Below are positions 1-11,800 of a stretch of 64,000 nucleotides of DNA, one piece after another. Positions within the stretch are counted from its first letter, which is position 1. Every line of letters begins with the position of its first letter. The stretch comes from Galaxea fascicularis (Eukaryota > Cnidaria > Anthozoa > Scleractinia > Euphylliidae). The notes under the pieces are model-generated. The model did not search any database. It worked only from the letters and a program-made list of their open reading frames with translations, and was not told the origin of the DNA. The stretch covers positions 12,747,363 to 12,811,362 of the forward strand of contig OX419339.1 in assembly GCA_948470475.1 (NCBI GenBank). The letters are read 5' to 3'. Position numbers and translations under genes: made by a program.

Positions 1-142
1 CCCCGCCGCAAAGAACACTTTTTTTCTAATTCTACCGCGCACTTCAACAGCGCACCACGCACATTCCCGTCCTCAGAGCTTCGTCCGTTTTTTTTAGTCA
101 CGTGTTTAGAGAAACGGAGGAGCTCTGGTTTTTTTGGCGCGT

Positions 143-414
143 CCAGAGCCACTCGTAACGACATTATACAGTGCGACGCGCCTTACCGTGGCCACCCAAC
201 AAACATTTTTACAAGTTAGCCAATCAAGGTACGCGAATTTGATTGACAGACACGCCTTCGTAGAAAGTTTCAACACGCAACAACCAAATGGAGGCGTGTC
301 TGCCAATCAAATTTACGTACCCTGATTGGCTAACTTGTAAAATCAAAATGTATCTTGGGTGGCCACGGTAAGGCGCGTCCGAGGCGCGTCACACTGTAAG
401 ACGAGTGGCTCTGG
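143..414. repeat. Foldback (palindromic) element, about 272 bp
   Basis: Two arms of roughly 115-120 bp are inverted copies of each other (about 143-257 and 293-414). The outer ends read CCAGAGCCACTCGT and ACGAGTGGCTCTGG. The arms share the block GGTGGCCACGGTAAGGCGCG and the segment TTAGCCAATCA. A spacer of about 35 bp separates them. No coding capacity is visible, and the short open frames here come from the arms. This is a MITE-like or foldback element. No clear target duplication was found, so no superfamily is assigned. Confidence 0.75.
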
Positions 415-1618
415 GGACGAGTGTGCACCACGCACTGAAATGATTTGGCGGGAAATGAGACACAGAGAACTCTGCCATCTTGGCGAGGAGTCTTGTATGA
501 ACACTTACAAAATTTGAAATGCAGTCCAGCCAAGGCAACAGCGATTCTATTTAACAAGGAAAGTAAAGGTAGGTTTTCCGTATGAGTAACAGTATGATTT
601 AAACTGCATCAGCTGAAGCCTAAGCTCACTGCAAAATTTTTAAAATGGAGTCAGAGCACGTATTAAAAGCTTTGTTTGACTTTTTAGTGTCCATGTGAAG
701 CTAATAAACTTAAATTTCTGACTGTTTGCCTAGTAAGGCCCCACATGATAAATTTTGCTAACTCGCAACGATTACATTTGTTGAGGGTTTGCCGTTTCAC
801 TTCACTTCACTAACAGATCTCGTTTCCTTAGAACATTTTGCGAAAAACACCAATACTGTATCCTATTGTCATCAGTATTGTCATCACAATTTGCATTAAC
901 AGATGAATGACCAAGCATGAGACCTACTCCCAGTTACCTCGGCTCCCCAGGGAGTTTGAATTTGTCCTCTCCAGGAATTTGTTTTGTAGTGTTAAAAAGG
1001 ATACGTCAACACAACTGATTCAACCTATGTCGTTGTTTAAAAACCAATATTTGGTTTGTTTATTTCAAATGAAGGGGGAAATACAAGGTCACAACACATG
1101 AATTCAACTGTCCTTCTGCAGTTTCTATGATTTTAAAACTTGACACAAGGTTTAATGTTATAACCACTAGTTTTTGTATTTCTAGAGTAAAATACTATTC
1201 CATTCTAATTTTTTTAAGCTATTTTTTAAATGTGGCTGTATATTTTTCAAATAGAATTAGTTTTTTGTCTCCATTTACTCTGCAATAAGCATTAAACTAA
1301 ACAACATATTAAGGCATGAAAGTATATAATCAGGATTCTCATAAAGTGCCGCCTGCCGGCTTAAAATGGTTACTTTGAATTCCAAGCTGCCTACTTTCAT
1401 GAAATAATGTGCCTAAGTTATTAAGAGTAGTAAAGCTTGAATTGTAGCCGTCTACTTAGTGGATGTAGCTGTCCACTCCCTGAATTATTGACAAACCTGT
1501 ATCATGATGTCAATTTGTTATAATAGCTAAATCAAGAAGCCCTCTTATTTAACTAGTGATCTCAAGATTTTCACCACAGCACTAGATCCATCTGACAAAT
1601 TGCGATATCACACTGTTC
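415..1618. other. Intergenic stretch, no feature recognised
   Basis: AT-rich non-coding sequence downstream of the first dipeptidase gene. Open frames are short, lack family motifs and lack plausible splice partners. Nothing recognisable was found on either strand. Confidence 0.5.
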
Positions 1619-4600
1619 TCAATCAGTTGTAGGGTGTGACTTTTCAAAGTCTTTCTTGATTTGTCCCATCAAATCAGGATTGCACATTACATCAATAGCA
1701 GTCAGGGCCATTGCCTTGCTTGCAATTAGGGTTTTCTTGTGAGCACTTTCTGTTATGGCTGCAGTTGTGAATGCATGGGAATGATTGACAGCTTCGGTAT
1801 CAATAGAATACAATATGTGAAAGGCAGGAACGACATGAGAGACATTTCCCATATCTGTTGATCCATGACTTCCCTTTGGCAAGGAATGATCATACTTCAC
1901 TCCTAAGGACTCAGCATTAACTTGGTACAGGTTTGCTAGGGTGGCATTAGTATCCACATTGGAGTAATGTGCACCCCACTCCATAGCCACTTTGCATCCT
2001 GTGACAAGGGTAAAATAGACAATATTACTGCAGTGTTCATACAAAAAATTTGCAACAAATTTTTCTAGGACTTTTCACAGGCCAAATTTGATTTTCAAGG
2101 ACCCTAAACTGTTGAATGTTGTGTCACTTGTATTTACCCCAGGTGGTGGTGGAACACTCATGGTATCTTCAGTGCTTCCAGTATCGCCTTTTTCACTACT
2201 TGGAGTTGCCAAGGAAGTGCTCATCTGACCTTAAAATCAGATCCTTTTCCCTGTCAAAACAGCTTTATAGTTTCAGTAGTGCTCCCCCCACCCCCCTTGT
2301 GCAAGTGTAATTGATGCACTCTAATCCATCCTTGTACGTAACTTTATACATGTACAGTGTACATGTAGTTTAATTGCACATGACAAAATGCCTTATGTAA
2401 ATCACTTTTTTACCTGCCTGGCCCATTTATACAGTATTTCATCTTTGATAACCAATGAGTGTTAAAAAATCACCTTCCATACACCATTTGCTGAGGAATA
2501 GTCCTGATGAGAGCACAAACTTAAAAAGTACATGTGGCATGCAAAGGTGTATGAAAAGTTAATACATACACAATAACTGGTCAGTTTGGCTTAATGGCTT
2601 GCATATGAACTCATTATCTTAGCTCGTTTTGCAGTGTTTGCAAATTCCTTGATAAGAAAATAACTCCAAAAAAACTCCACCACATTCAAAGGTTCAGAAA
2701 AACTTCAAGTACTTTTCAACAACTTACAAAGAAATTCAAAGACTTTACAAGGATAATTGGAGCTCAAGGACTTTTCAAGGACTCCCCCTGAAATTCAAGG
2801 ACTAGTCAAGACTGTGCAAAGCCTGCTTATTGTATTACCAGAACGTTCTTCAGTTTCCTTACTATCACTATCAAACCTTTTTATGCTTTTTTTTATGCAT
2901 GAAAAAAGCCATTAAGCACTAGACAAGAGTTCAAAGTTATGCTTGATGTTATGCAGTACAAAAACCTCCAAATTTTCAAGCATTCGTCACAGGTAAAAGA
3001 CAGTAATATTCCAAAAAAATGCCTCTTGGTTTTGATTCATGAAGGTACAATTTGCATAAACAAACTAATTTCATAATTTTTATTTTCAGTAGCTCACCAG
3101 TGGCTGTTGCTGCAGCTTGAAAGCAAGCTAAAACTTTCTCCTTCAAAACTTCCAATTCTTTGTCAGTTGGAGCTCTAAGATAATAAACAAGCTGAGCTCG
3201 ATCTGGAATGATGTTAGGTTTCACACCCCCCTCACTAATGATACCATGCACACTCCACATGGGCTTCATCTGCTGTCGCAACACACTTATGTTGGTGTAA
3301 GCCATAACTGCTGCATCCAGGGCATTGATTCCTTCCCAGGGGAAAGCAGCAGCATGGGTAGCATGTCCCTTGTAGGTGACTGTCACCTCTTTTACAGCTA
3401 AATGATCAGGCTTCAATACATCTACTGGGGTAGGATGAACCATCATACAGAAGTCAATATCTTTGAAGCAGCCATTGTTTATCATTAGAATCTTGCCCCC
3501 TCCTCCTTCCTCTGCAGGAGTGCTGAAAACAACAATTTTGAACTTTGGCTTCTGATTAACTGCCTCCAAAGCAGTTTTAAGACCTGTTGTTAGACAAAAC
3601 AAAAACAAGAGGGAGAAGAATAATAGAAAAAAAAATGCTAATTGAAAATAAACACAGTCTCAACTCATGAGAACTGAAGAAATGTCCTGGCTAATGGATA
3701 CTAGGTCATGCTAAGCCCCCTACATTATCTTGGGAATATTTGATACAAAATGAGTCATCCAGTCTCCTGTACAGGCAACCAAATCTCCTGAATAAACTTG
3801 AAATTTTATTTGCAATTTCTAGCATGTTTAACCCTATCTGTTAAAAAGTACCAGTAGTATGGAAACCAAAGATCACATGTTTTATTTTTTATATTATTAT
3901 AAATGACTGTACGGTAAACATTTGACTTATGAAAGCCCATGCAAAAAAAAAAATAATAATTGCTGAACTTTCTTGGAGAAAATGTGATTGTGATTCAAAA
4001 TCAAATCAAATCAATTTATTTAAGCTCGGTAACGTAAGGAGTGGTTGCCCAATCTCCCGAGCCAGAGGCTCATGTATTAAACGTCCGTGATTTTGTTTGG
4101 AAACTGGCACAAATGAAGAAATATTTGGAATCTCCACTTCCCTTGCAATTGCCCACCACTTACCCATGGAAATTATTGTAATGCGTGTGTGAGCATCTCA
4201 CTATGAAACATGCGCAATAGAAATAAATAAATTATTTACCCATTGTTCTGGACTTCTGTCCTCAGTGAAGGAAACCACAGAGCCATACATAAATGCTTAA
4301 CTATTTCCCTATTTTCCCATAGTTAATTATGTTCATCACTTACCTATAGCTGCTGCAACACCTGATTCAGCGATCAGACTGTGTCCGCATGCATGTCCAA
4401 CTTCTGGTAGAGCATCATATTCGCAAATCATACCAACAGTTAGACCTCCATCTTCACCACTTTCGGCTCGAAAACCTGTATCTAAAGTGTAATGGGGTGT
4501 AACATCGAAGTCATGCGCTGCCAAAAACTTCGTTAGTTCTGCGTGGGCATGCATCTCCTTGAAATTCAGTTCTGGATTCTCCCATATTGTTTTGCTGAGG

Positions 4601-4677
4601 CCATATAATTCAGCAGAATGGGCATCGATCGCTTCTTTTGCTTTCTGTTTTATAATTTCCACCTGACTGCTAGCCAT
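1619..4677 (-). CDS. PM20D2-like: PM20D2-like M20 family dipeptidase, copy 1 (3 exons, 399 aa)
   Basis: Exons on the minus strand are 4677-4344, 3583-3098 and 1998-1619. Donors are GTAAGT and GTGAGC, acceptors end in CAG, and both introns are phase 1. The product is a zinc/metal peptidase of the M20D type. The closest family known to me is PM20D2, a cytosolic dipeptidase that removes aberrant beta-alanyl/gamma-aminobutyryl dipeptides with basic residues. Visible motifs are CEYDALPEVGHACGHS (Cys97, His99), TPAEEGGGGK (catalytic Glu136, metal Glu137), MMVHP (His161), a GHATHAAAFPWEG dimer-domain motif near 184-196, and NHSHAF (346-350) near the C terminus. Length fits the family, the start gives the family-typical N terminus, and there is no signal peptide. 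The reading frame is intact. This is the most divergent of the four copies. The exact substrate is inferred. Confidence 0.93.
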
Positions 4678-5432
4678 TCAGTAGGTTTATGATCGCTCGG
4701 TGTATTCACTGTGATCACGCACACACTATCACGCGACCCGCGCAGGATTCGGCTGACGGCGATGCGCATGGACGATAAAAAGATCGATTCGTCTGACTTC
4801 TACCAAGAGTGATTTATATTGCATTACTTTACCGCTATATAAAGTGGACGTGTCAGCTCGGAAATGTGCTCTGTAAAAGGTCAGCAGTTTTGGATTTAAT
4901 ATAGCCCTCCAACAAGGCGCCAAATTTCCACCGATTATTCATTGAGAACTGGATCCGCCATATTGTTAATTCCATGAGTGCAGTGGAAAGATCAGAAACG
5001 ATGGAAGCAGTTCATATCAAACAATTTCTGCATGCTGTTTTAAGATGTTATGCAGAATAAAACAGTTCACTTTGGCAAGTAACTTTTTAAATTCTGGAAG
5101 CATCAATTCGAGTTTTGGCGACTTTGACTCGTTTTTATCAGTGGCACAATCTGGCCTTGCAGCGAATGTGTATATGGTATTTTTTTGGTCAAAATTCGGG
5201 TATAAAGTATCTAGTTTTTCCAGAATTTTAGGTATTTGCATTAAGATTTGACTTGTTCATTTTCAGGTATTAAGTATTCTGTTTCAAAATAATTTTAAGT
5301 ATGACACATTTTACGATTTTAAGGTATATTGGTATCTTGTGGGGAAAATATAGGGTATATTGGTATCCCACTACCCCTGGCCGGGCCTGGCGAATTGGCC
5401 AAGCGACGCTACCCCACCCTCGTCCCTTCTAG
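4678..5432. other. 5' flank of dipeptidase copy 1, with dispersed repeat
   Basis: This is the promoter side of copy 1. The segment about 4975-5079 recurs in reverse orientation at about 27398-27495, in the 5' flank of copy 4. The shared stretch TTTTAAGATGTTATGCAGAATAAAACAG is the clearest part (split as TTTTAAGATG and TTATGCAGAATAAAACAG). It is a dispersed repeat of unknown class. No clear TATA box was identified. Confidence 0.45.
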
Positions 5433-5640
5433 AGGGTCCCCTATACTTTTTCGTGAAACGTGATTGGGACTATTTTTTTCTCGTGAAACGTGATTTAGGT
5501 TTATTTGTCCATTCGTGATTCGTGATTGCCGATATTTGATTTTTCGTGAACGTGAACGAGTGTTGGGAAGTATCCGTGACTCGTGAACAGTCTCGATATT
5601 TTTACGTGAATGCATTTTCCAAAGTGGTATAGGGGACCTT
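5433..5640. mobile_element. MITE of 208 bp with 8-bp target duplication (hAT-like)
   Basis: The ends form short inverted repeats: left AGGGTCCCCTATAC and right (reverse complement) AAGGTCCCCTATACC. Both sides are flanked by CCTTCTAG (5425-5432 and 5641-5648), an 8-bp target duplication. Inside are repeated TCGTGAAACGTGATT-like motifs and no coding sequence. An 8-bp duplication fits hAT-type transposons. The class call is inference, while the ends and duplication are directly visible. Confidence 0.75.
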
Positions 5641-6178
5641 CCTTCTAGTCTAAGGGATTTGGAAGTTTAAGGTGGCTCGACGGCGACGGCAAGGAGAACG
5701 TCTAAGATATAGTTTTAATAAACAAAAAGTCAACTCTGCACATTCATCGCAATTTTTGGTACATTTCTTCATAATTTCACGTTTTATGGAGGATGCAAAC
5801 ACCCTATGACATTTTTTTTCTTTTTAAACGTGCAATGGGTTCTTGGAATCTGATTGCAGGAGAATTTGCTTTTAAGGTTACTGCAAACGTTCCAGTGCTA
5901 GTTTTGGCCAAAAAAATTTTTTTTAGCCGAAAGAAAGGTCATTATTAAAGCTAACATATTCCGAAAAGATGAAAATAAAAACTCAAATCGCACCCGAGTT
6001 ATTGACAAAAAGAGATTTTTTAATAAAGTTAATAAACCGTCAAGGTGTCATAATCCCCAAAAGGCGTGAACTCCCCTGCGAGTTTTTCGCGGCAACGGTC
6101 CTATTTCAACTAATTAGCATTTTCTGTTTACACTCGAGTGTTCTTGTTCTTGTGGCGATCGAAATCATTTTCGTCGAT

Positions 6179-6517
6179 ATGAAACGTTCTAGGAAAGAGA
6201 AAAGTCCTTGGGTTAAAACTAAAGCAAAAACGGGACCCAAAAAGAAGAAAAGTGGCGAATTTGGGGATGAAAAGAAGAAAATTATCGCAGACACTGACAA
6301 GGGCTCATGGTTTGATCCGCCTTCACAGATTGACGAAGAGAAATCTGGCGATGAACAGTGTAGTACTTCATCCGAAAGTGTAGTGGGAATCAGTGGAAAA
6401 AAAATAATGGGAACGAACTTGCCAGAAAAAAGAAAAGTTATGAGAGAGCCACTTCCAAGAACAAGCCAGGATTATTCTTCGTCGTCGGATTTGTTTTTGT
6501 TTACCCCCATTTCATGA
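6179..6517 (+). CDS. Uncertain open frame, Lys/Ser-rich, 112 aa
   Basis: A plus-strand frame starts MKRSRKEKSPW and continues with KKKK clusters, an acidic/Ser-rich middle and a Ser-rich end. The frame is open further upstream to 5969, but that part is hydrophobic and less convincing. I do not recognise a family. The basic low-complexity start resembles a nuclear localisation region. It lies between two inverted 17-bp motifs (5872 and 7211), so it may be a fragment of a transposon-encoded protein. It could also be a first coding exon or a chance frame. No splice donor was confirmed. Confidence 0.2.
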   Translation: MKRSRKEKSPWVKTKAKTGPKKKKSGEFGDEKKKIIADTDKGSWFDPPSQIDEEKSGDEQCSTSSESVVGISGKKIMGTNLPEKRKVMREPLPRTSQDYSSSSDLFLFTPIS

Positions 6518-7222
6518 CTATCCTGTCTAAAGCGTGCATGCAGAAAACGTGACCAAAACTATAACTTTCCCGCGAACTCCAGCGGTTCCGTCATTTCATT
6601 GGCTGGCGGCTTTGCATGTTGACATATCTCTCTGATAAGGCGTGCCATGTTTACAAATCTTTGGAGGGCGAAAACTCGCATTCGTTTTTCGATAGAGTCC
6701 TTCCTCTTTAAACGAATTTATAGGGTATGTAGAATTGACGGATTTCCATGAAATTTGGCCAGAACTTCCACTGATGACTAAGGAACAAAAGTGTGTCGGC
6801 GAATTCTTTTATTTTAAATAGTTTTCTCGTGGCGACCTCTGACGCATTGCGTTTTGGGAATTGTTCGATGCTTGAACTTGACAGTTCCATAAAAAGATAA
6901 CCAAAGAAAATACAGGAAAATGCTGACACACTTTGCGAGATTGATGCTTTGTGATTAACACTGCACAGTTATTTTGCATCAACGATCACATTTGATACCC
7001 GATAAATTCGACGGAAGGTCAGTCAGTCATTTTGGCGTTTACCGGCTTCAGTCGCCTTATAAAAGAAGTAGCCAAACAGAGCATTATTTTTTTCGAATTC
7101 TATATTTCATAACCTTTCTATTGATATATAGTTTGTGTGGGTTTTCTTGAAAACAGCGCGAGTACGAATTTTTTTCTGGAGGACACCCGCGAAGGTTTGC
7201 AGTAACCTTAAGCAAGTCACTT

Positions 7223-7289
7223 CGCGTTCTTTCAAACTTCACGCAATTTTTTCAAGTTGAAAAAATCGCGTGAAGCTTGAAAGAACGCG
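7223..7289. repeat. Near-perfect hairpin, 67 bp
   Basis: The left arm CGCGTTCTTTCAAACTTCAC pairs with the right arm GTGAAGCTTGAAAGAACGCG, and the stem continues inward through AATTTTTTCAA / TTGAAAAAAT. The palindrome is direct from sequence. It is probably a small foldback element or a transposon end. Confidence 0.7.
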
Positions 7290-7626
7290 AAAATTCACTT
7301 TATAGACGATGTTTTCGCTACCGTCACTGAAGTGGTCCTATTGTCCCGCTTTAATTTTTTTGCAGGTATTAATATTATCACTGTTTGAGCTGGAAAACCA
7401 GTTTTCCATCTTAACAGAAATAAATGTTGATAGGAATACACACTACAAATACAGGCTCGAACATCATGACACAATGCGTCAGACATAACAAAGACGGACT
7501 TTTCTCTATCCTTTTATTTAGCATTAAGGTAAATGAGGGATACATTTTTGCAGGCCCGAGTTAAGGCTCATTTAATAACTAATTGTTAATCGAGAGTGAG
7601 GTCTTTATGAGAAAATATAAAACTGA

Positions 7627-7677
7627 GGCCTTGCCGTATTGACCGAGCGATGTAGCGCGGTCAATACGAGCAAGGCC
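7627..7677. repeat. Hairpin, 51 bp
   Basis: Arms GGCCTTGC + CGTATTGACCG and CGGTCAATACG + GCAAGGCC flank a loop of about 10 nt. This is a short inverted repeat in a non-coding stretch. Function is unknown. Confidence 0.6.
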
Positions 7678-8199
7678 GAAAAAGATCTCTCGAATAGGCG
7701 CCAACGCGCGCTGGCGACGCGGTGATTTTCAAGCAAATCGCTTGTGTAGCCGCGTACATATTGATTGGGAAAACCCGACTGTCACTGAATTACAAATAAA
7801 CTTTAAGCTTCATTTGCACCTACTGTGAAACAAAATGTGCTTGTGAAATAGGGTATACAGATAGACATTGAGGGATCAGTGTAATATCTCACGAACAAAA
7901 AAGACGTTACAACGATAGTTAACAACACAAACATAGTAAAAATATGTGTTTAGTAAGTCGAATGGTAAAAAATGCAAAGTCATCAGCATAATCATCATCG
8001 TCATTGATCATCATTACCTTTAAACAAGATGCGTTCGTCACTGACGTGGTTTTCAGAACATTGTCAAAGAAAAATAGTTTACAAAACAATAAAACAAAAC
8101 ACGGTGATAAGTTAGAATTATTGCACAATCCTAGGAATCATAATAATTATACCTTAAAGTTCTACTTTCTTTTTGAAAAATAAGATCGATTCAGTTTTC

Positions 8200-8460
8200 C
8201 CTGACCGGACTAACACTCAGGGTCTTCAAATAACTGAGGGGAAAGTGCATCCCTTGTAATGGCATCTGCAAAAATGGTTAGACCTTAAGTCTCATCGGAT
8301 AAGGACGATTAACTCTTCACAACTGATTCTGTGGGACGTTAAAGAACCACTTGGGGCGTAACGAACCCTGGATACGACCACGCCTGATGTTGCCCTTGGG
8401 TTGGTGCTTCACACAGGGATTACCTCATTGCGCCTTTCCCCCTTGGATTACCAAAGTTGC
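8200..8460. repeat. Dispersed repeat resembling a retroposon 3' region
   Basis: The segment contains GTGGGACGTTAAAGAACC, a motif I associate with widely dispersed invertebrate SINE/LINE 3' regions. It is followed by sequence without coding potential. It sits in the 3' flank of copy 2 and has no counterpart in the 3' flank of copy 3. The class is tentative. Confidence 0.35.
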
Positions 8461-8820
8461 TTTGCAAGGTTTACAGGTAGACATAAAATGTCTACCTGGG
8501 TGAAGTTAGTAGGGCTTTTGAATAACATTTTTTGAAAACAGGTTTAAAAAAATCGTAGTAGCCTAATTCGTAGGCTAAATTCGTAATAGCAGATTCAGAG
8601 GTAAGTTCAGTTTTTTTTTAATACGTATGCTGCAGGTATGTATGTCAATATTCTCACATAATTATTTTCCGTTGATAAGAAATGGGTCCAAAAATTGGGG
8701 TCACCGCACGCACGCCAATGCAATGGCACCGCTATAAAAATTATTTTCATTCCTTTACTTCCAGGACGTCCATTAAGGTGGTATAAAGCCACTGTGATCT
8801 TACTTAACTTGAGAGTTCTG

Positions 8821-11800
8821 TTACTCATTATTTGTTGGGTGTGATGCCTCAAAGTCCTTTTGCACTTTGCCAATCAAATCAGGATCACACAAAACATCAA
8901 TGGCTGTCATGGCCATTGCCTTGCTAGCAACCAGAGTCTTCTCGTTGGCCAGTTCTGTTGCTGCAGCCGTTGTGAATGCATGTGAATGATTGGCAGCTGT
9001 TGTCCCAATAGCATACATGGGATGTATTGAAGGCACCACATGCGAAACATTACCCATGTCAGTCGAGGCTGAAAATTCTACATCAAGAAATTTCACTCCC
9101 AATGCTTTTGCATTTGCTTCATACAGTTCTGCCAGGGTGTTGTTGGAGTCCAAGTCTGAATAGTTGTTTGATCCCCATTCAACGCAAACATCACAACCTT
9201 AAAGGAAATCATGTGCCATTCAAAACTACACCATGATGAATTATTAACTTGATTTTATGCGCTCATTTCGTTGAAGACACCCCTTTTGCAATAATCACCC
9301 CTATTCAAAGTATTGTAATACCAACAAAATAATGTCTTGCGAAGTTTCCCGAGTGTTTGGAACTAATAACTAAAAGAGCAAAGCTACAGTTATTAAATTA
9401 CCTAATATTCTGATATTCCCTTCCCATGCATATGTTTTTTAAACCATAAGTTTCCTTTGCTTGTAAATTTTTGTGACGTCCTTTCTCATGTACAGTCTAA
9501 AGGCGCAGATCCCGCATTTAACCATTTCTTTGAACAAAATCTGTATTTGTGTGATAAGAAACTTTTAAATAATGGTCCCTTTTTATTGACAATTGGTATA
9601 TTTGTATGCTGAAACCATAAAAAGGGTTTTTTGCGACGAATGGCTCAGCTGGAAATGGATTATGATTTGAAAAATTTACTCTCTCTGTCTCTTCCAAAAA
9701 TCGATGTTAACGGCCGTGGTTTGTATTTTCTTTGCCAATTAAGGCTAATTCTCCATTAACACGTTTAAATATGATGTTATACATGGGTTGAATTCCTTAC
9801 AGCTAATATCAGGATAGTGTGGGCCAAAAATTTCCAAAATCTTCATGACAGTGCCCCCTTAGGTACAACCCAACTGTATACCGACTTGCACAGAGCATTA
9901 CCGTTTGGCCAGCTGTTCATCTTTTGACAATCAGTTCTTTCAGCCATTAATACTGTTACTGATCCCAGGGGTAAAGTTTGGCTTTAACGACAAGTACCTA
10001 GTAGTTTTGGACAAGTCATACAGCATTTTAAAGCACTTCATTCCATTGCTTCATAGACATCTCTCCATTCTTGTATCTACTTTGTTATTAACTTTATTCT
10101 GTGCAATTTTAACATAATTATTTATTTGTGTGCTGTCCTGTAGTCTCGTTGTCTCTTTGTTCCCTCATTCTCCCTGGCATTTGTATGGATTTGTCCATTA
10201 TCCACCAATTGTCTAAATGCCACTAACGGCCTACACATCCATCTCATAGCTACAATGTACCTTGTTACATTGTACCTACACCCAATAATGTGCAGAATAA
10301 AAAGACAGAACTATTGATACACCTGTCACTAATTTACATAATATACTTACCAGTAGATATAGCTGCTGCTTCAAAGCATTTTGTGACCTTTTGCTGTAAT
10401 GTCTTAAGCTCCTCATCAGTTGGTGCTCTAAGATAATAAACAAGCTGAGAACGATCAGGGATGATGTTAGGTTTCACACCCCCTTCAGAGATGACACCAT
10501 GCACACGCCATGTGGGCTTCATCTGCTGTCGCAACACACTTATGTTGGTGTAAGCCATGACTGCTGCATCAAGGGCATTGATTCCTTTCCAGGGGAATGC
10601 AGCAGCATGAGAAGCATACCCCTTGTAGGTGACAGTGACACTGGCACGAGCCAAAATAACTGGTTTGAGAACATCTACTGGACAAGGATGAACCATCATA
10701 CAGAAGTCGATACCTTTGAAACAGCCATTGTTGATCATCAGAATCTTGCCTCCTCCTCCTTCCTCTGCAGGAGTCCCAAGCACAACTATTTTTGCCTTTG
10801 GCTTTTCATTAACTGCTTCCAAAGCAATTTTCAGACCTGTTTTTGGACAAAATAAAAAAAACAACAGGAAAAGAATCCATGGTAAAGTGAAACAGGTTGA
10901 TTGTGACTACTGAGCCACACACCAGCGGCTCTCATTAAACTCATATCAGCTGCCAAGTAAGCATCTACGAAGGATACATTAGAAGATCATCTCTCATTGC
11001 TGATTTCTCTCAATTGATGAAAACATTATTGATTTTCTCTGACTGCAATAATTATTTACGATTTGCTGACACCATGCTGTTAATCCAGTCGATAAAAACA
11101 ATAATGATGTGGAGATCATCAATTTCAATCAATAAAAATTGATTTAAAGTTTCAGTAGAAAATAGGTGAGAATCTCCAAGATCCAAAAATTCAAAATTTC
11201 CACAATGTTCAGGGCTTTTATTTAATAGAAATCAGCTACTGAGGGAGCTCCAGCAGCTGTCAGTCATTGAGTCACAGATTACTTGGCCATGTTGGTCCAC
11301 AAATACTTGAAAAATATAACTCTTAAAGTAGTTGCTTTGATTGCCACAGCCACCTACTATCACAAGGGCATACAACTGCTACAAATTCTATTGAAAGCCC
11401 TGAATGTTTAGTGATTATTGTTTACTAGTTTGAACTGAAACTGCACTGACTCTCCCTTCATGTACATGTATACAAAAGACATAAATTTTAGTTTTGAAGG
11501 ATGTCATACTATCACATCTATACTTTGTTCTTCCAAAAGGAGTTGGAACCTATCGCCCATGTCACCTGGGTGTGGGTGAATGTGTGTGTGTGATAGACAC
11601 ATATTCATGCCAGATAGAAGAATAATCATTTTTAATTATTAATACATGAAAGATATTACCTTGCTTTATACCAATAATTATGACCTTGCCAAAAAATATG
11701 AGGTTACCATTTCAACTATTTTGCATGGAATTAGACCCATTACATGTACCTCTTGATCATTATTTTGATCATGTTTTATCATAATTATATCGCAGCACAG

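Larger units (their letters stand above)
5641..8190. other. Intergenic stretch with two hairpins and a Lys-rich open frame
   Basis: Besides the entries at 6179, 7223 and 7627, a 17-bp motif TTAAGGTTACTGCAAAC near 5872-5888 recurs inverted near 7195-7211. This could mark the ends of a decayed transposon, but no target duplication was found. The rest shows no recognisable gene. Confidence 0.35.

Noticed and set aside
134..325. Small frame at the start of the window
   Set aside because: It lies on the arms of the foldback element and has no domain or splice support.
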